Of a stretch of 64,000 nucleotides of DNA, positions 1 through 11,097 are shown piece by piece. A program made the translations under genes and the position numbers. Within the stretch, counting starts at the first letter, position 1; each line of letters starts with the position of its first letter. Origin of the DNA: Nephrocerus scutellatus (lineage: Eukaryota; Arthropoda; Insecta; Diptera; Pipunculidae); NCBI GenBank assembly GCA_947095585.1, contig OX352761.1, positions 37,659,260-37,723,259 of the forward strand, given 5' to 3'. A model generated the notes under the pieces. It did not search any database. It saw nothing but the letters and a program-made list of their open reading frames with translations, and was not told where the DNA came from.

Positions 1-361
1 GCATTTTTTCCAGAGGGTAATTGCAAATGTATACCAAAAATTCATATTACAATATGGCGATAGGCGTTTACATCTCCATAGGCTTTGGAATTATACCGCT
101 GTGCAAGTCATTAGAAAAGTAGATCTGTTTGGTGTGGGAAGATTTTGCAGCCAATGCCTGTCTTGCAACGCTTTTGGTGAGATTTTTCTATGCGATTGTT
201 TTTACATTTCTTCTGCAAGGGAATTTTGGCTGGTTGTTGGGGACATTTGAATAGCATAATAATTAGAATTATGTTTTTCAACAAAATACAGCTATATACT
301 GAAATAAATATTAGAAACCGAAGGACAGAAAAGGCGCCTGAAGAAATTTAAAAAATTCAAA
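1..361. other. left-edge sequence, no gene recognised
   Basis: AT-rich sequence with no convincing coding frame and no repeat that recurs elsewhere in the window. A MITE begins at its right edge. Confidence 0.4.
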
Positions 362-508
362 TTTATAAGCTGTATTTTATTTGCCGAGCGAGTTCGGAAT
401 TCGAATGTCAAAACCAGCTAAACAGCAGATTTTCACAATTCCAAAGAAGGAATTCGACAGTGCAATTGTTGTTGTTCCTCGGCAAATAAAATCCGGCTAT
501 AATTATTG
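362..508 (+). mobile_element. short MITE, family M1 (copy 1)
   Basis: A 147-bp element. Its ends are inverted copies of a TTTTATTTGCCGAG-type sequence: AGCTGTATTTTATTTGCC on the left and, reversed, AGCCGGATTTTATTTGCC on the right. It has no coding capacity. Related copies lie at 12532-12690, 12787-12836 (partial), 27756-27866 (right end lost) and 61900-62038, so it is a dispersed non-autonomous DNA transposon. The flanks suggest a very short target duplication (ATA or TA), but the exact boundary is ambiguous. The superfamily is not assigned. Confidence 0.75.
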
Positions 509-905
509 AGTGGTGATAAATATAGTATATTCATCAGTCACATATTTTCTTACTACAACATAACAATACTGAATATAATATTATTGTAATGATTAATATA
601 ATGGTATGGTCTATAATAAAATAATTTTCCCCATTTAAGATTAAATATCTTTGAATCGTTAACTTTTTCATTTTCTACACAAACGCAAATTATTGCACAA
701 ATTAATTATTATTAGTGGAAACAGCGGGTAAAATTTTAATATTTTATTCTTAGTGGAAGCAGCGGGTAATTTCAAGGCGCACTATTAAATGATTTCAAAT
801 CATCTATTGTTAGGTTATGCATGACGCTGTAGGTATACATATAATATTCAACTTAAAATAAGTATGTAACGTTATAGGGACAAAGTTAAATCTTCTCCAA
901 ATTAT
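509..905. other. AT-rich spacer
   Basis: No gene recognised. A short motif of the form AGTGGAARCAGCGGGTAA occurs twice (near 714 and 751), probably a local duplication. The satellite array begins at its right edge. Confidence 0.4.
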
Positions 906-3234
906 CGAATTTCATGAAAATAACAAAAGTTCAAACCGATGCACAAATGCCTCTTTCCCTCTGCATTGTAATCTAACAAACTCTATTCGATAGATTATTC
1001 CTTTAGGAAGACACAGGTGTGGGCCAATATAGTGAGACATTTCTGGGAACTGGCCAATCCGCTTGACAGAGAACCGCCAAATTGACGAATTTCATGAAAA
1101 TAACAAAAATTCAAACCGATGCACAAATGCCTCTGCATTGTAATCTAACAAACTCTATTCGATAGACTATTCCTTAAGGAAGACACAGGTGTGGGTCAAT
1201 ATAGTGAGACATCTCTGGGAACTGGCCAATCCGCTTGACAGAGAACCGCCAAATTGACGAATTTCATGAAAATAACAAAAGTTCAAACCGATGCACAAAT
1301 GCCTCTTCCCCTATGCATTGTAATCTAACAAACTCTATTCGATAGATTATTCCTTTAGGAAGACACAGGTGTGGGTCAATATAGTGAGACATCTCTGGGA
1401 ACTGGCCAATCCACTTGACAGAGAACCTCCAAATTGACGAATTTCATGAAAATAACAAAAGTTCAAACCGATGCACAAATACCTCTTCCCCTCTGCATTG
1501 TAATCTAACAAACTCTATTCGATAGATTATTCCTTTAGGAAGACACAGGTGTGGGTCAATATAGTGAGACATCTCTGGGAACTGGCCAATCCACTTGACA
1601 GAGAACCTCCAAATTGACGAATTTCATGAAAATAACAAAAGTTCAAACCGATGCACAAATGCCTCTTCCCCTCTGCATTGGAATCTAACAAACTCTATTC
1701 GATAGATTATTCCTTTAGGAAGACACAGGTGTGGGTGAATATAGTGAGACATCTCTGGGAACTGGCCAATCCGCTTGACAGAGAACCTCCAAATTGACGA
1801 ATTTCATGAAAATAACAAAAGTTCAAACCGATGCACAAATGCCTCTTCACCTCTGCATTGTAATCTAACAAACTCTATTCGATAGATTATTCCTTTAGGA
1901 AGACACAGGTGTGGGTCAATATAGTGAGACATCTCTGGGAACTGGCCAATCCGCTTGACAGAGAACCTCCAAATTGAAGAATTTCATGAAAATAACAAAA
2001 ATTCAAACCGATGCACAAATACCTCTTCCGCTCTGCATTGTAATCTAACAAACTCTATTCGATAGATTATTCCTTTATGAAGACACAGGTGTGGGTCAAT
2101 ATAGTGAGACATCTCTGGGAACTGGCCAATCCGCTTGACAGAGAACCGCCAAATTGACGAATTTCATGAAAATAACAAAAGTTCAAACCGATGCACAAAT
2201 GCCTCTTCCCCTCTGCTTTGTAATCTAACAAACTCTATTCGATAGATTATTCCTTTAGGAAGACACAGGTGTGGGTCAATATAGTGAGACATCTCTGGGA
2301 ACTGGCCTATCCACTTGACAGAGAACCTCCAAATTGACGAATTTCATGAAAATAACAAAAGTTCAAACCGATGCACAAATGCCTCTTCCCCTCTGCATTG
2401 TAATCTAACAAACTCTATTCGATAGATTATTCCTTTAGGAAGACACAGGTGTGGGTCAATATAGTGAGACATCTCTGGGAACTGGCCAATCCGCTTGACA
2501 GAGAACCTCCAAATTGACGAATTTCATGAAAATAACAAAAGTTCAAACCGATGCACAAATGCCTCTTCCCCTCTGCATTGTAATCTAACAAACTCTATTC
2601 AATAGATTATTCCTTTAGGAAGACACAGGTGTGGGTCAATATAGTGAGACATCTCTGGGAACTGGCCAATCCGCTTGACAGAGAACCTCCAAATTGACGA
2701 ATTTCATGAAAATAACAAAAGTTCAAACCGATGCACAAATGCCTCTTCCCCTCTGCATTGTAATCTAACAAACTCTATTCGATAGATTATTCCTTTAGGA
2801 AGACACAGGTGTGGGTGAATATAGTGAGACATCTCTGGGAACTGGCCAATCCGCTTGACAGAGAACCTCCAAATTGACGAATTTCATGAAAATAACAAAA
2901 GTTCAAACCGATGCACAAATGCCTCTTCCCCTCTGCATTGTAATCTATCAAACTCTATTCGATAGACTATTCCTTAAGGAAGACACAGGTGTGGGTCAAT
3001 ATAGTGAGACATCTCTGGGAACTGGCCAATCCGCTTGACAGAGAACCTCCAAATTGAAGAATTTCATGAAAATAACAAAAGTTCAAACCGATGCACAAAT
3101 GCCTCTTCCCCACTGCATTGTAATCTAACAAACTCTATTCGATAGATTATTCCTTTAGGAAGACACAAGTGTGGGTCAATATAGTGAGACATCTCTGGGA
3201 ACTGGCCAATCTGTTTTACAGTGAACCTCCAAAA
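906..3234. repeat. 180-bp satellite array, 13 monomers
   Basis: Thirteen head-to-tail monomers, with period 180 bp almost without exception. The anchor ATTTCATGAAAATAAC occurs at 909, 1089 and 1261, then every 180 bp to 3061. Monomer 2 is 172 bp because 8 bp are missing in the CCTCTTCCCCTCTG stretch. Monomers differ at only a few positions, which indicates recent homogenisation. Some variants recur at multiples of the period: GTGGGTGAAT near 1733 and 2813, and AAATTGAAGA near 1971 and 3051, both exactly 1,080 bp (six units) apart. Short frames read across the array are not genes. Confidence 0.97.
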
Positions 3235-3411
3235 TAAAAAAAAATTCATTAAAATTGCAAATGTTCACATTCATAACAAAAGCTTAATTCTGCCCGTACG
3301 GTTATACAACATATTTTTTTTCATAGAGCATTCCTTAAGGAAGACTTGGCTATTAGTTGCATCTATGGAACAAAGCTGTGAGCTGGTTAAATTTTATTAC
3401 AGTGAACATAT
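3235..3411. repeat. degenerate fourteenth satellite monomer
   Basis: Sequence past the last good monomer still aligns in order with the 180-bp unit. It shows an ATTCATTAAAAT start, a CATTCCTTAAGGAAGAC block, an ATCTATGGAAC block and a TACAGTGAAC end. It is heavily diverged, as expected for the unhomogenised edge of a satellite array. Between here and 3500 I see nothing further. Confidence 0.7.
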
Positions 3412-3499
3412 ATTTAACAAATACAAAATGTTTGCATTCTGTTAAATAGCATTACCCATACATACAAATATTTTGTTATTTGTTAAAAACTTCACATCC

Positions 3500-4328
3500 G
3501 TCAAAAAGTAATGCATGAAAAACCAGAAACACCCCTTAAACCATTACATATTATACACATTGATATATATACCATCAATAATAAAACTATTTTAACCATT
3601 ATAGATAAATTTTCGAAATTTGCAGCAGGATACACAATACCATCTAGAACTAGCATTCTTATTCTTAAATAACTCAAGCACTTTTTAAACCTATACGGCG
3701 CTCCATCAAAAATTGTCTGCGATCAAGGCTAAAATATTCAAAGATTTCTGTAAACGCTATCAAATCCAACTTCACATAACATCCTTCCAACAAACAAGCA
3801 GCAACGCACCTGTAGAACGTTTGCATTCCATTGCTTACCGAAATTTACCGTATTATTTTTGCAACACTTAAAGAGAAAAACATGGATATAGACTACGATG
3901 AAATTTTTTCTGAAACTATATTCACATACAATAACTCCATTCACTCGTCTACTAAACATACCCCATACGAACTTTTCTACGGAAGAACTTTCAAATTCAA
4001 CAAAAAAACCTCTTATACTGATGAACATGAATACATAACTAAACTAACTAAATTTCAAGAAGAAATTTTTCCAAAAATTAGGGATAAACTAGAACAAACT
4101 ACTACTAAAAGGATCGAAAAATTAAATATTGATAGAGAAGAAGCAGAAGATAGAAACACTAATGACACTATATTTAGAAAAGAATGTAGGCGCAATAAAC
4201 TTACGCCAAGGTTTTCTAAACACAAAGTTAAATCAAACAACAAAGTAACAATTCTAATAGTAGATAATAAGAAATTTCATAAATCTAGGATTAAAAAGAA
4301 AAGAAAACTAACTAAACCCAATACTTAA
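3500..4328 (+). pseudogene. errantivirus (Ty3/gypsy) integrase, broken
   Basis: This is the pol 3' end of a gypsy-type insect endogenous retrovirus. The first part (about 3540-3720) encodes the integrase catalytic-core region around a TIIDKFSKFAAGY motif and a YGAPSKIVCDQG motif. It is interrupted by an in-frame stop near 3670 and by frame changes near 3730 and 3800. From 3831 a 165-codon frame stays open and covers the end of the core (TPYELFYGR, typical of gypsy integrases) and a basic C-terminal tail. Reverse transcriptase, protease and gag are absent, so the element is 5'-truncated. It is followed by env, as in gypsy, ZAM and 17.6. Family assignment is confident; the exact element is not named. 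Confidence 0.85.
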
Positions 4329-4356
4329 TCTTACCTTACCTCAACCCATTTTATAT

Positions 4357-4535
4357 TCTTTTATTATTAGATTAACCTGTTCATGTGCCCAAGAATTAGA
4401 AATCCGCGACCTATCAAAAATACAAGGAATACTCCCATTACAATTAGGCACAGCAAAAACAATAAAAACCTATCACAACCTAATCCACATAGTCGATCTA
4501 AATGAATACATGACATACTTAAAAATCTGGAAATA
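4357..4535 (+). pseudogene. env: errantivirus env, N-terminal (surface) fragment
   Basis: A frame that starts in the intergenic stretch after integrase reads a hydrophobic Cys-containing leader and then polar sequence typical of the start of an errantivirus envelope surface subunit. It ends at a stop near 4533. The following env part is in a different frame, so at least one stop and one frameshift separate the two. No intact surface subunit can be made from this copy. Most of the surface subunit seems shortened relative to known errantiviruses, but I could not align it. Confidence 0.6.
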
Positions 4536-4547
4536 GCACTATAAAAT

Positions 4548-5915
4548 TTTAACCACTCCCTAACACTCAACCCTTCCTTAAAAATTACCACACACAAATT
4601 AAAAGAACTCCAGAACAAAATTGAATTTTTACTTCCAAAATCAAGACAAAAAAGAGGACTTCTTAACGGACTTGGCACAGGAATAAAATTTATAACTGGT
4701 AACATGGACGCACAAGACGCCGAAAAATTAAACGAGGAAATAGAAATCCTAACACAAAAACAGGAATACATTGCAAATGAAGTATCTGCAAAATCCAGGC
4801 TAAACACACAAGTTTCAAAATCACAAAGATTTCAAAATATAACAAGACATATGAACTATCAACAAAATATAATAGAAGAATATCTAAAAGTTTTTCAAAA
4901 TCGAACTTCTAACAAAATTCGCTCTAAATCTGACTCTTTAATGCAAATGCAATATCTCAACCACCTTAATTTCAACATAGATCTCCTTGCATGCCACATA
5001 CGAGATATTTCCGAAGCCATAATTCTAGCTAAAATAAATATAATACCAAAAATAATACTGAGTCCCGAAGAACTTACACTAATTCATCATTCATTAAATA
5101 ACGCAATTCACATAAAGTCAGACGAAAATTTATATGAACTATTAGAGTTACAGGCTTACCAAAACAAATCGAAAATAATACTTAATATCCGCATCCCCAT
5201 ATTATCAATAGAAAATTCAACATTTTTCCACATAATTCCGATTTCAATAAACAAAACTAAGGAAATAATTGTTAAACCTTTTATGTTATTTAGTAAACAT
5301 TATATTCAATATTTTGATCTTGAGTGTCCCAATGTTGAGAAAATTTTCATTTGTAAGGAATCTTCACATCAAGAACCTACGGGAGAATCCAACTGTATCG
5401 GAAAAATAATGGAAAATCAACCAGCTAACTGCCCTATCAACGATGTCGGAGAAATAAAATCAATAACCCAACCAGAACGTAACCATATCCTAATCATCAA
5501 CGCTTTCCCAACTCACATCAACACAACCTGCAACAACTTCCAACAAATTATAGAAGGCTCATTCCTGATAACATATGAAAACTGCGATGTAAACATCAAC
5601 GATATCACCTATAAATACAAGACCGAAATTAATTGGGATAAAATACACATTTTCCCGGCATCCTACAACAACGTATTTCCAAATTACACCATACAAACTC
5701 TAAATCTACAGAAATTTAACGAATATAAATTTACTCAAGAAAAAACAATAAAAATCTTAACATGGGAAAACCAACGCAGAGACATCTACATACTATTAAC
5801 AACAATCCTGCTCATAATTATATTCTACATAACAGTTTTTCCTTGCAGAAAATCCTTCAGAGCCAACCTCATTAGCAGAAATAGCATCGCTCAAGTCCAG
5901 TCACCAGCTTCCTGA
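4548..5915 (+). CDS. env: errantivirus env, fusion-subunit region, open but 5'-broken
   Basis: The longest uninterrupted frame in the window: about 455 codons from just after a stop at 4543 to TGA, with the first ATG at 4704 (403 codons). In frame before that ATG lie a basic RxKR furin-type site (about 4660) and a glycine-rich hydrophobic stretch, as expected for a fusion peptide. The ectodomain has several N-x-S/T sites and Cys residues. Near the C-terminus there is one membrane span rich in Ile and Leu (about residues 365-383 from the ATG) followed by a short basic tail. This matches the errantivirus env (insect retroviral fusion protein) family. The surface part upstream is broken by a stop and frameshift, and no signal peptide is joined, so it is unlikely to act as an envelope. 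It was probably made from a spliced env message in the living element. The polypurine tract and LTR follow directly. Confidence 0.8.
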   Translation, partial: FNHSLTLNPSLKITTHKLKELQNKIEFLLPKSRQKRGLLNGLGTGIKFITGNMDAQDAEKLNEEIEILTQKQEYIANEVSAKSRLNTQVSKSQRFQNITRHMNYQQNIIEEYLKVFQNRTSNKIRSKSDSLMQMQYLNHLNFNIDLLACHIRDISEAIILAKINIIPKIILSPEELTLIHHSLNNAIHIKSDENLYELLELQAYQNKSKIILNIRIPILSIENSTFFHIIPISINKTKEIIVKPFMLFSKHYIQYFDLECPNVEKIFICKESSHQEPTGESNCIGKIMENQPANCPINDVGEIKSITQPERNHILIINAFPTHINTTCNNFQQIIEGSFLITYENCDVNINDITYKYKTEINWDKIHIFPASYNNVFPNYTIQTLNLQKFNEYKFTQEKTIKILTWENQRRDIYILLTTILLIIIFYITVFPCRKSFRANLISRNSIAQVQSPAS

Positions 5916-5929
5916 CCCACGCTTCACAC

Positions 5930-6175
5930 TTAGGGGGGAGGAGTTACAGTTGCATACCCACCAACAACAACAACACCAAAAACAACAACATACAGAAGTC
6001 ATACCCATCCTGTGCAGCAGTTCACATCAAATGTATAAGTGCAGAATGCACATAATACATAAATGAAATTCTTTGTAATTGCAAAGGTGATATGGAAATT
6101 GTTTACTCAGCGTCTGCTGAACATCCGTTAGAACAAATCACCTTTGCAAAGCTAGGTATTAACTTAAGAAAATTT
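5930..6175 (+). mobile_element. polypurine tract and 3' LTR (partial) of the errantivirus
   Basis: The purine run TTAGGGGGGAGGAGTTAC directly follows the env stop. An LTR-like sequence beginning AGTTAC starts inside it near 5942. AGTTA-type LTR starts are typical of gypsy-group errantiviruses. The LTR is lost near 6175, where unrelated tandem repeats begin. With no 5' LTR visible, its identity could not be confirmed by pair comparison. Confidence 0.65.
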
Positions 6176-6177
6176 GT

Positions 6178-7570
6178 AATTTTTTGGCTATAACTCTGTC
6201 GTGGGGGGTTGGATTGAACCCAACTTTTTATAAGATGAAAAGTATTTTTATTACCTTTTATATCATACCAATTAACCCCCTAACAACCATCAAACTAATT
6301 GCAAAAATGCATTTTTTTCAAAAATAACCAAATTTTTGGAAGGTTTTCCCTCCTAAAGTGGGAGTCTCTTAAAACAAAATTACGGTTTTTGAGCTCTGCT
6401 CAATAAGTGCTTTCAGTTTCCGAAAGGCCTAACCGCGTAAACCCTATAATGCAATTTGTTATATAACATCTGTTTTTGTATGGGAAAAACTCGATTATAT
6501 GATATTTCACTCAAATATATGAAAAACCACATGCACCACGTACAACTTGATCAAACTTCCGTTTGAGCTGGCCCAAGCACATAACAAAAGTACGGCTGTG
6601 TAGAAGTAATTTTAACATTTCATTTGCTACCCCAATTTAGGCCCGCCAACTTTTAAACACGCCCCTGCTAAATTTTAATGAGAAAGTAATTTTTTGGCGC
6701 GTCTCTTCCAAACAAGGTTGCGGTTTTTCTGCTCAATAAGGGCTTTCAGTAACCGAAGCCCCAACCGCGTAAACCCTTTGTTATATAACACATGTTTTTG
6801 TAAGGGTAAAAATCGATCATATGATATATCACTCAATTATACGAAAAACCACATGAATCAGTTACAACTTTATCAAAACTCCGTTTGAGCTGGCCCACGC
6901 CCATAAATTAAGGCCGTGTAGAAGTAATTTTCAGCTTTCAGTTGATACCAATATTTAGGCCCGCCCACTTTTAAACTGAACTACTGAACTTAATGTGAAA
7001 GTCATTTTTGGCTATAACTCTGTAGAGGGTGATTGGATTGAATCCAATTTTTAAAACTTGAAAGGTATTTTTATTTACTTTCATATAATACCAATTATTT
7101 GTTGCACATACCTGTTTTTGTATGGAAAAAAACTCAGTCATATGATATTTCGCTCAATTATATGAAAAACCACGTGCACCAGGTACAACTTGCTCAAACT
7201 TCCGTTTAAGCTGGCCAACGCTCATAAAAAAAGTACGGATGTATAGAAGTAATTTTCACCTTATAGTTGATACCAATATATAGGCCCGCCCACTTTTTAA
7301 AACGCCCCCTGCTGAACTTTAATGTGAAAGTAATTTTTTGGCTCTAACTTTGTCGAAGAAGGTTGGATTGGACCTAATTTTTTATAGGACGGAAGGTATT
7401 TTTATTACTTTATATATGATATCAATTAACCCCCTTACATCCATCAAACCACATAGAAAAATGCAGTTTTAAAAAAAGAGCTTAAAACTTTGGAAGCCCC
7501 TCTCTCCTTAAGGTGGAATTTCCGCCAAATAAGATAGCGGCTTTCGAGGTCTGCTCAACAAGGGCTTTCA
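6178..7570. repeat. diverged tandem repeat, unit about 320-510 bp
   Basis: A long unit recurs three to four times in the same orientation. Each contains TTTTGGCTATAACTCTGTCG (or variants at 6180, 7006 and 7339), a GGATTGAA...AAGGTATTTTTATT block, a CTGCTCAATAAGGGCTTTCAG block (6395, 6733, 7550), a CTCAATTATATGAAAAACCAC block and TAGGCCCGCCCACTTTT (6640, 6957, 7281). Copies differ by deletions and many substitutions, so this is an old array. No coding function is seen; a 64-codon frame inside it is not supported. Confidence 0.8.
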
Positions 7571-7611
7571 GAACGGGTATGTTCGAAAGCCGTAACCCTT
7601 TGGCTCCCAAA

Positions 7612-7958
7612 AACGCACGAGCTAGGAAAGTGGACGAAGTGGCACTTTTCAGCGATTAAACTTCGCTATTTTTCACACGACCAAATGAATTTTTATGGTA
7701 AACTGCTCATGCGCAATGCAAAACTACTGTTTGAAAGTGTGTTCGCTGAGACTGCAGTAAATAACAATAGTATTTTCTATGTTAACACACGTGTGTGTGG
7801 ATAAGGCCTACTTTCGAGGCTAGGTTATAGTGTAAAAAACAGTCACTTTCGTATATGTCCGTATTGTTTCTATGCGCAGTTTAGCAGAAAAATTAAGCTG
7901 CCAACTTGTGCTTCAAGCGTGTAACTCGCAAGATAACTTCCACTTTCCTAGCTTGTTA
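7612..7958. mobile_element. MITE with inverted ends
   Basis: Inverted ends ACGAGCTAGGAAAGTGGA (7613) and TCCACTTTCCTAGCTTGT (7940-7957) bound about 345 bp of non-coding sequence. This looks like a small non-autonomous DNA transposon. No clear target duplication is visible, and no second copy occurs in the window. Confidence 0.5.
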
Positions 7959-7969
7959 TGTAATACAAT

Positions 7970-8560
7970 ATTTTAAATTCTTTATATTAAGTTCGCGTCG
8001 GCATTTGTCTGTTTGTGCGTATGTTTTTCTGTTGGTGGCTATCTCGATGACAGTTGGAATCTTCCAATCAATTTTTAACCCACTTCCTAAAGCCCGAGGT
8101 TCGGGGGCTTCCATACAAATATGTATATAAAAAAAATTACCCGATTTTATCCATATTTTGTACACATGTTTTGTATAAATTTAGAAGTGATGGGGTCCCG
8201 AAGGGCTCCAATATAATTTATTTAAAAAATAATCAATTTTCTTCAAACTTTGTACACATGTTTATCTCCGATGACAACACTTTCTGTAAAAATTTGGGGG
8301 TAATCGGGGTCCAGGGCCTAGGTGCTCCAATATAATTTATTTAAAAAATAATCAATTTTCTTCAAACTTTGTACACATGTTTGTCTCCGATGACAACACT
8401 TTCTGTAAAAATTTGGGGGTAATCGGGCTCCAGGGCCTAGGTGCTCCCATATATATATTTTTAAATAAATCCTATTTTTTATGCATAAAACACATTGCCA
8501 AGGGAGAACTCCCTGAATTACTTGCGACACGTTATTAAGGTGGGTTATGCCCTTTACTAA
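7970..8560 (+). repeat. family X repeat copy
   Basis: Starts with TTCTTTATATTAAGTTCGCGT, a variant of the family X end (TCTATATTAACTTCGCG), then the conserved CAATTTTTAACCCACTTCC block. Iterated modules with CTTCAAACTTTGTACACATG and a GGGTCCAGGGCCTAGGTGCTCC block follow, two of them nearly identical (8222 and 8342). It is non-coding; frames reading through it are artefacts. Confidence 0.75.
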
Positions 8561-8569
8561 AAATTAAAA

Positions 8570-9235
8570 TTAGAAATCCTCACGTTTGTAGCCGGTTTCA
8601 ATTTATTTTCTCAGAATTCTCTCTGATTCATTCAAAAAGCAATAGGAAAAATCAAAAAATCAAAGTCCAAATGCTTATATGAATGGATCATGGTCAGGGG
8701 AAACTATAAAAAACCATGACCAAGAAAATATTAAAAATTAAACAACAAATGTTATAAATAATACAAAAAATACAATCAGTAATAATTTTTTTTATATAAA
8801 ACAATAGTATCCTCTAATGAACACTACGGTCGTTCTTCAGGAAGTTGTTGACGGTTATTTTGAAGGCCTGGACAATTAGATTAGATCCGATTAGAGAATT
8901 TACATGAAAAATTTAAATTTAAATTTTATGGTTTTTTTTTCCTTTTGTTGATCGTTGGAAGTTCAACCTGTATTTCTCGGCAAAACAAACATGAAAATCG
9001 AGTTTCGTTTGCTTACAGACGTGTGTGTAATGTTTATTCATGAACAACATTTTTTATTCGGCTTGTGTAGGCTGAAAGCAGCACGTGCTTTTTCTTTCCG
9101 TTGATATTGTTCCGAAATTCAGGCTTTCGAGTTCGTAAAGGATTTGTAAAAAAAACAGAAGTTTAATTATTTACAAATAACAACTTTAATAAACAAACAG
9201 TAAAATTAACTAAAGTTCACAAATGGAATCACGAC
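8570..9235. other. AT-rich spacer
   Basis: No gene recognised. It contains a GATTAGAGAATTTACATGAAAAATTTAAA block near 8891 that also precedes other family X copies (36521, 58830), so part of it is probably decayed family X. Confidence 0.4.
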
Positions 9236-9515
9236 CTCGAGGCTAAGCAAAGAGAAGTTCGTAAACTCTTTAACAAAGCCAAGCGTACGCACACCTGGAC
9301 GGCCTATAAAACTGCCAACATGGCCATTAAGGGACAGCAAAAGAAAAAGCTGGAGAGAGTCTTGCGAAAGCATCGACACACACTGCCAACAGCTTGTCGA
9401 CTACACAAAGCCACTTGGTTCGGTAAAGAAACCAAACGGTGAACTTACATCCTCTAGACAAGTTAGGCTGGTTAAAAGTCATTTTCCCAAGTGCATCATA
9501 TTGGACAATCAATCT
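9236..9515 (+). pseudogene. non-LTR retrotransposon pol fragment
   Basis: Two adjoining frames read the region between endonuclease and reverse transcriptase of a jockey/I-type pol. The first has an EAKQREVRKLFNKAKRT stretch, and the second has LGSVKKPNGELTSS followed by VKSHFPKC. The frame shifts near 9360-9420, and both ends are cut without a complete domain. It is a dead fragment in plus orientation, flanked by unrelated sequence. The clade is not firmly assigned. Confidence 0.6.
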
Positions 9516-9599
9516 AAACAAGGCATTTGTTTGATTTGATTATTCGTTTGAACATTACTATTTCTTTTGGGATTATTCGCTTGAACATCACTATTTCTT

Positions 9600-10095
9600 T
9601 GCAAATCTTTTGAAGGTCTTTTGAGGGTCTTTTTGTGGTCTTGTGAAGGTCTTTTTGCGGTCTTAGGATGGTCTTTTTGGTGTCTTTTGGGGCTTTTGAT
9701 GGTCTTTTGAGGGTCTTTTGGGGCTATTTTGAGAGTCTTTTGGGGGTTCTTTGAGAGGTTTTGTGGCTTTTGAGTGTCTAATGGGGGTCTTTTGGTTTTT
9801 TTTGACTATTTTTAAAGCTTCTTTTGAGAGTCTTTTGGGGGTATTTTGAGGAGTCTTTTGAGGGTCTTTTTGAGGTCCTTTGAGAGTCTTTTGGAGGTCC
9901 TTTGAGGGTCTCTTGGGGGGTATTTTGAGGGTCTTATGGAGGTCTTTTGGAGTCTCTTGAGTAGTCTTTTAGGGGTCTTTTGAGGATCTTTAATGGTCTA
10001 TAATGTTTTTTTTTATTTTTGAGTTTCTTTTGTTATTAAGGGTCTTTCGGAAATTTTCTTTTTGGTGTTGTAGCGGTCTTTTGGAGGTTTTTTTT
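9600..10095. repeat. degenerate GTCTTTTGGGG-type minisatellite
   Basis: About 500 bp built from variants of a 10-15 bp G+T-rich unit (GGGTCTTTTGA, GAGTCTTTTGGGG and similar), strongly strand-biased. It abuts the Helitron helicase remnant and may be the expanded 3' flank of that element. Confidence 0.85.
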
Positions 10096-10109
10096 CACAA
10101 AACACCAAA

Positions 10110-10345
10110 GAAGTTTTACTTCAACGTCTGGCACGTTAACAAACAACGCTGATGGTTTTCCGACACTGGAACAGACGACATATCATTGACCACGCGAGAA
10201 GTATGGCTTTTCAAGGTAAATGCCTCAAACACTCATTGACTGCCCTTGTGATTTGTTTATTGTAATGCAAACCGCACCCGAAACTGCAGCGCTTAAATTC
10301 TAATGGCATGTCGGTCGGAATCATCGGGATGCGTTGACAGATCGC
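10110..10345 (-). pseudogene. PIF1-like helicase C-terminus of Helitron
   Basis: On the minus strand, frames read a TINKSQGQS motif (helicase motif of PIF1 and Helitron helicases), then LEKPYFSRGQ and a VGKPSALFV block. These are in the order found at the end of Helitron proteins. There are at least two in-frame stops and frame changes at the upstream edge, so it is dead. Confidence 0.75.
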
Positions 10346-10692
10346 AAAAGAAAGACCGTGCAAATGGATCAGCTGTCAAATGACACTTGCGCACGTAACT
10401 CAAACAATTGGAATCTATTAGAATATAAATGAAATAACGACTTGTATTGAAGAGTTCGCGAATCAACATAAAAGTAATAAAAAAATTAATTTTATTTTTT
10501 TTTTTCGTTTCCCAGTTTTTTCATTTTACTGAAAACATTCAAAAGAGTTTTTTCCTCAAACAATATCCAATTCATCGTTTTCCAAATTTTCCTACTTCCT
10601 TTTGTATTTTTCACGAATTTTCTTTTGTTAAAAATTTCTCCGCGAGCATAACGAACAAAAAAATAAACCAAATATGTCGTTTCTATCGTTAG

Positions 10693-11097
10693 TTATGATC
10701 GAGACAGCATAACAAAAATTATGAAGCAGTTGTTATATTTTTGTATGAAATGTATAGAATCGGTTCCAGTTCCTGAAACCAATGAGTACAATGGCTCTGG
10801 TGGTGAAACCAATGGCGCTAATTTCACTTTTCCATTTGCGCAACACAATCCATTTGCTTCATTTTTGTATTTCAATGCTTTACAATATGGGCGAACTAAG
10901 TTCGTAGGTCCAATAGCAACGCATTCGTACGAACTGTAGTCAATTGAAACATCGTAACAGAAAGCAGCTCGTGAAACGTTGGAAGAAGTTCGATGACAAC
11001 GCGTTGCACGTAACCTAATCCTAGATTGAAAATTTGCTTGGTTTGTAGCATTTTGAGTTCTTTGACCCAAATTACTGCCCCCACGTTTTGGCGGCAT
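10693..11097 (-). pseudogene. Helitron RepHel N-terminal fragment
   Basis: From a Met at 11097 the frame starts MPPKRGGSNLGQRT. It then has a Cys-rich region with CKALKYKNEANGLCC and GKVKLAPL, and a PPEPLYSLVSG block followed by KYNNCF. This set is the conserved start of insect Helitron helicase-like proteins (zinc-finger-like region). The frame then runs into unrelated residues and stops at 10693, where about 350 bp separate it from the helicase remnant; a full protein would exceed 1,300 residues. A longer open frame upstream to 11166 is not part of the usual protein. Confidence 0.8.

Noticed and set aside
906..3234. CRISPR-like regular array
   Set aside because: Monomers are contiguous 180-bp satellite units with no unique spacers, in a eukaryotic genome.
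4704..5915. Functional infectious envelope gene
   Set aside because: The surface part is separated by a stop and frame change, and pol is mostly missing; only the fusion-subunit part is open.
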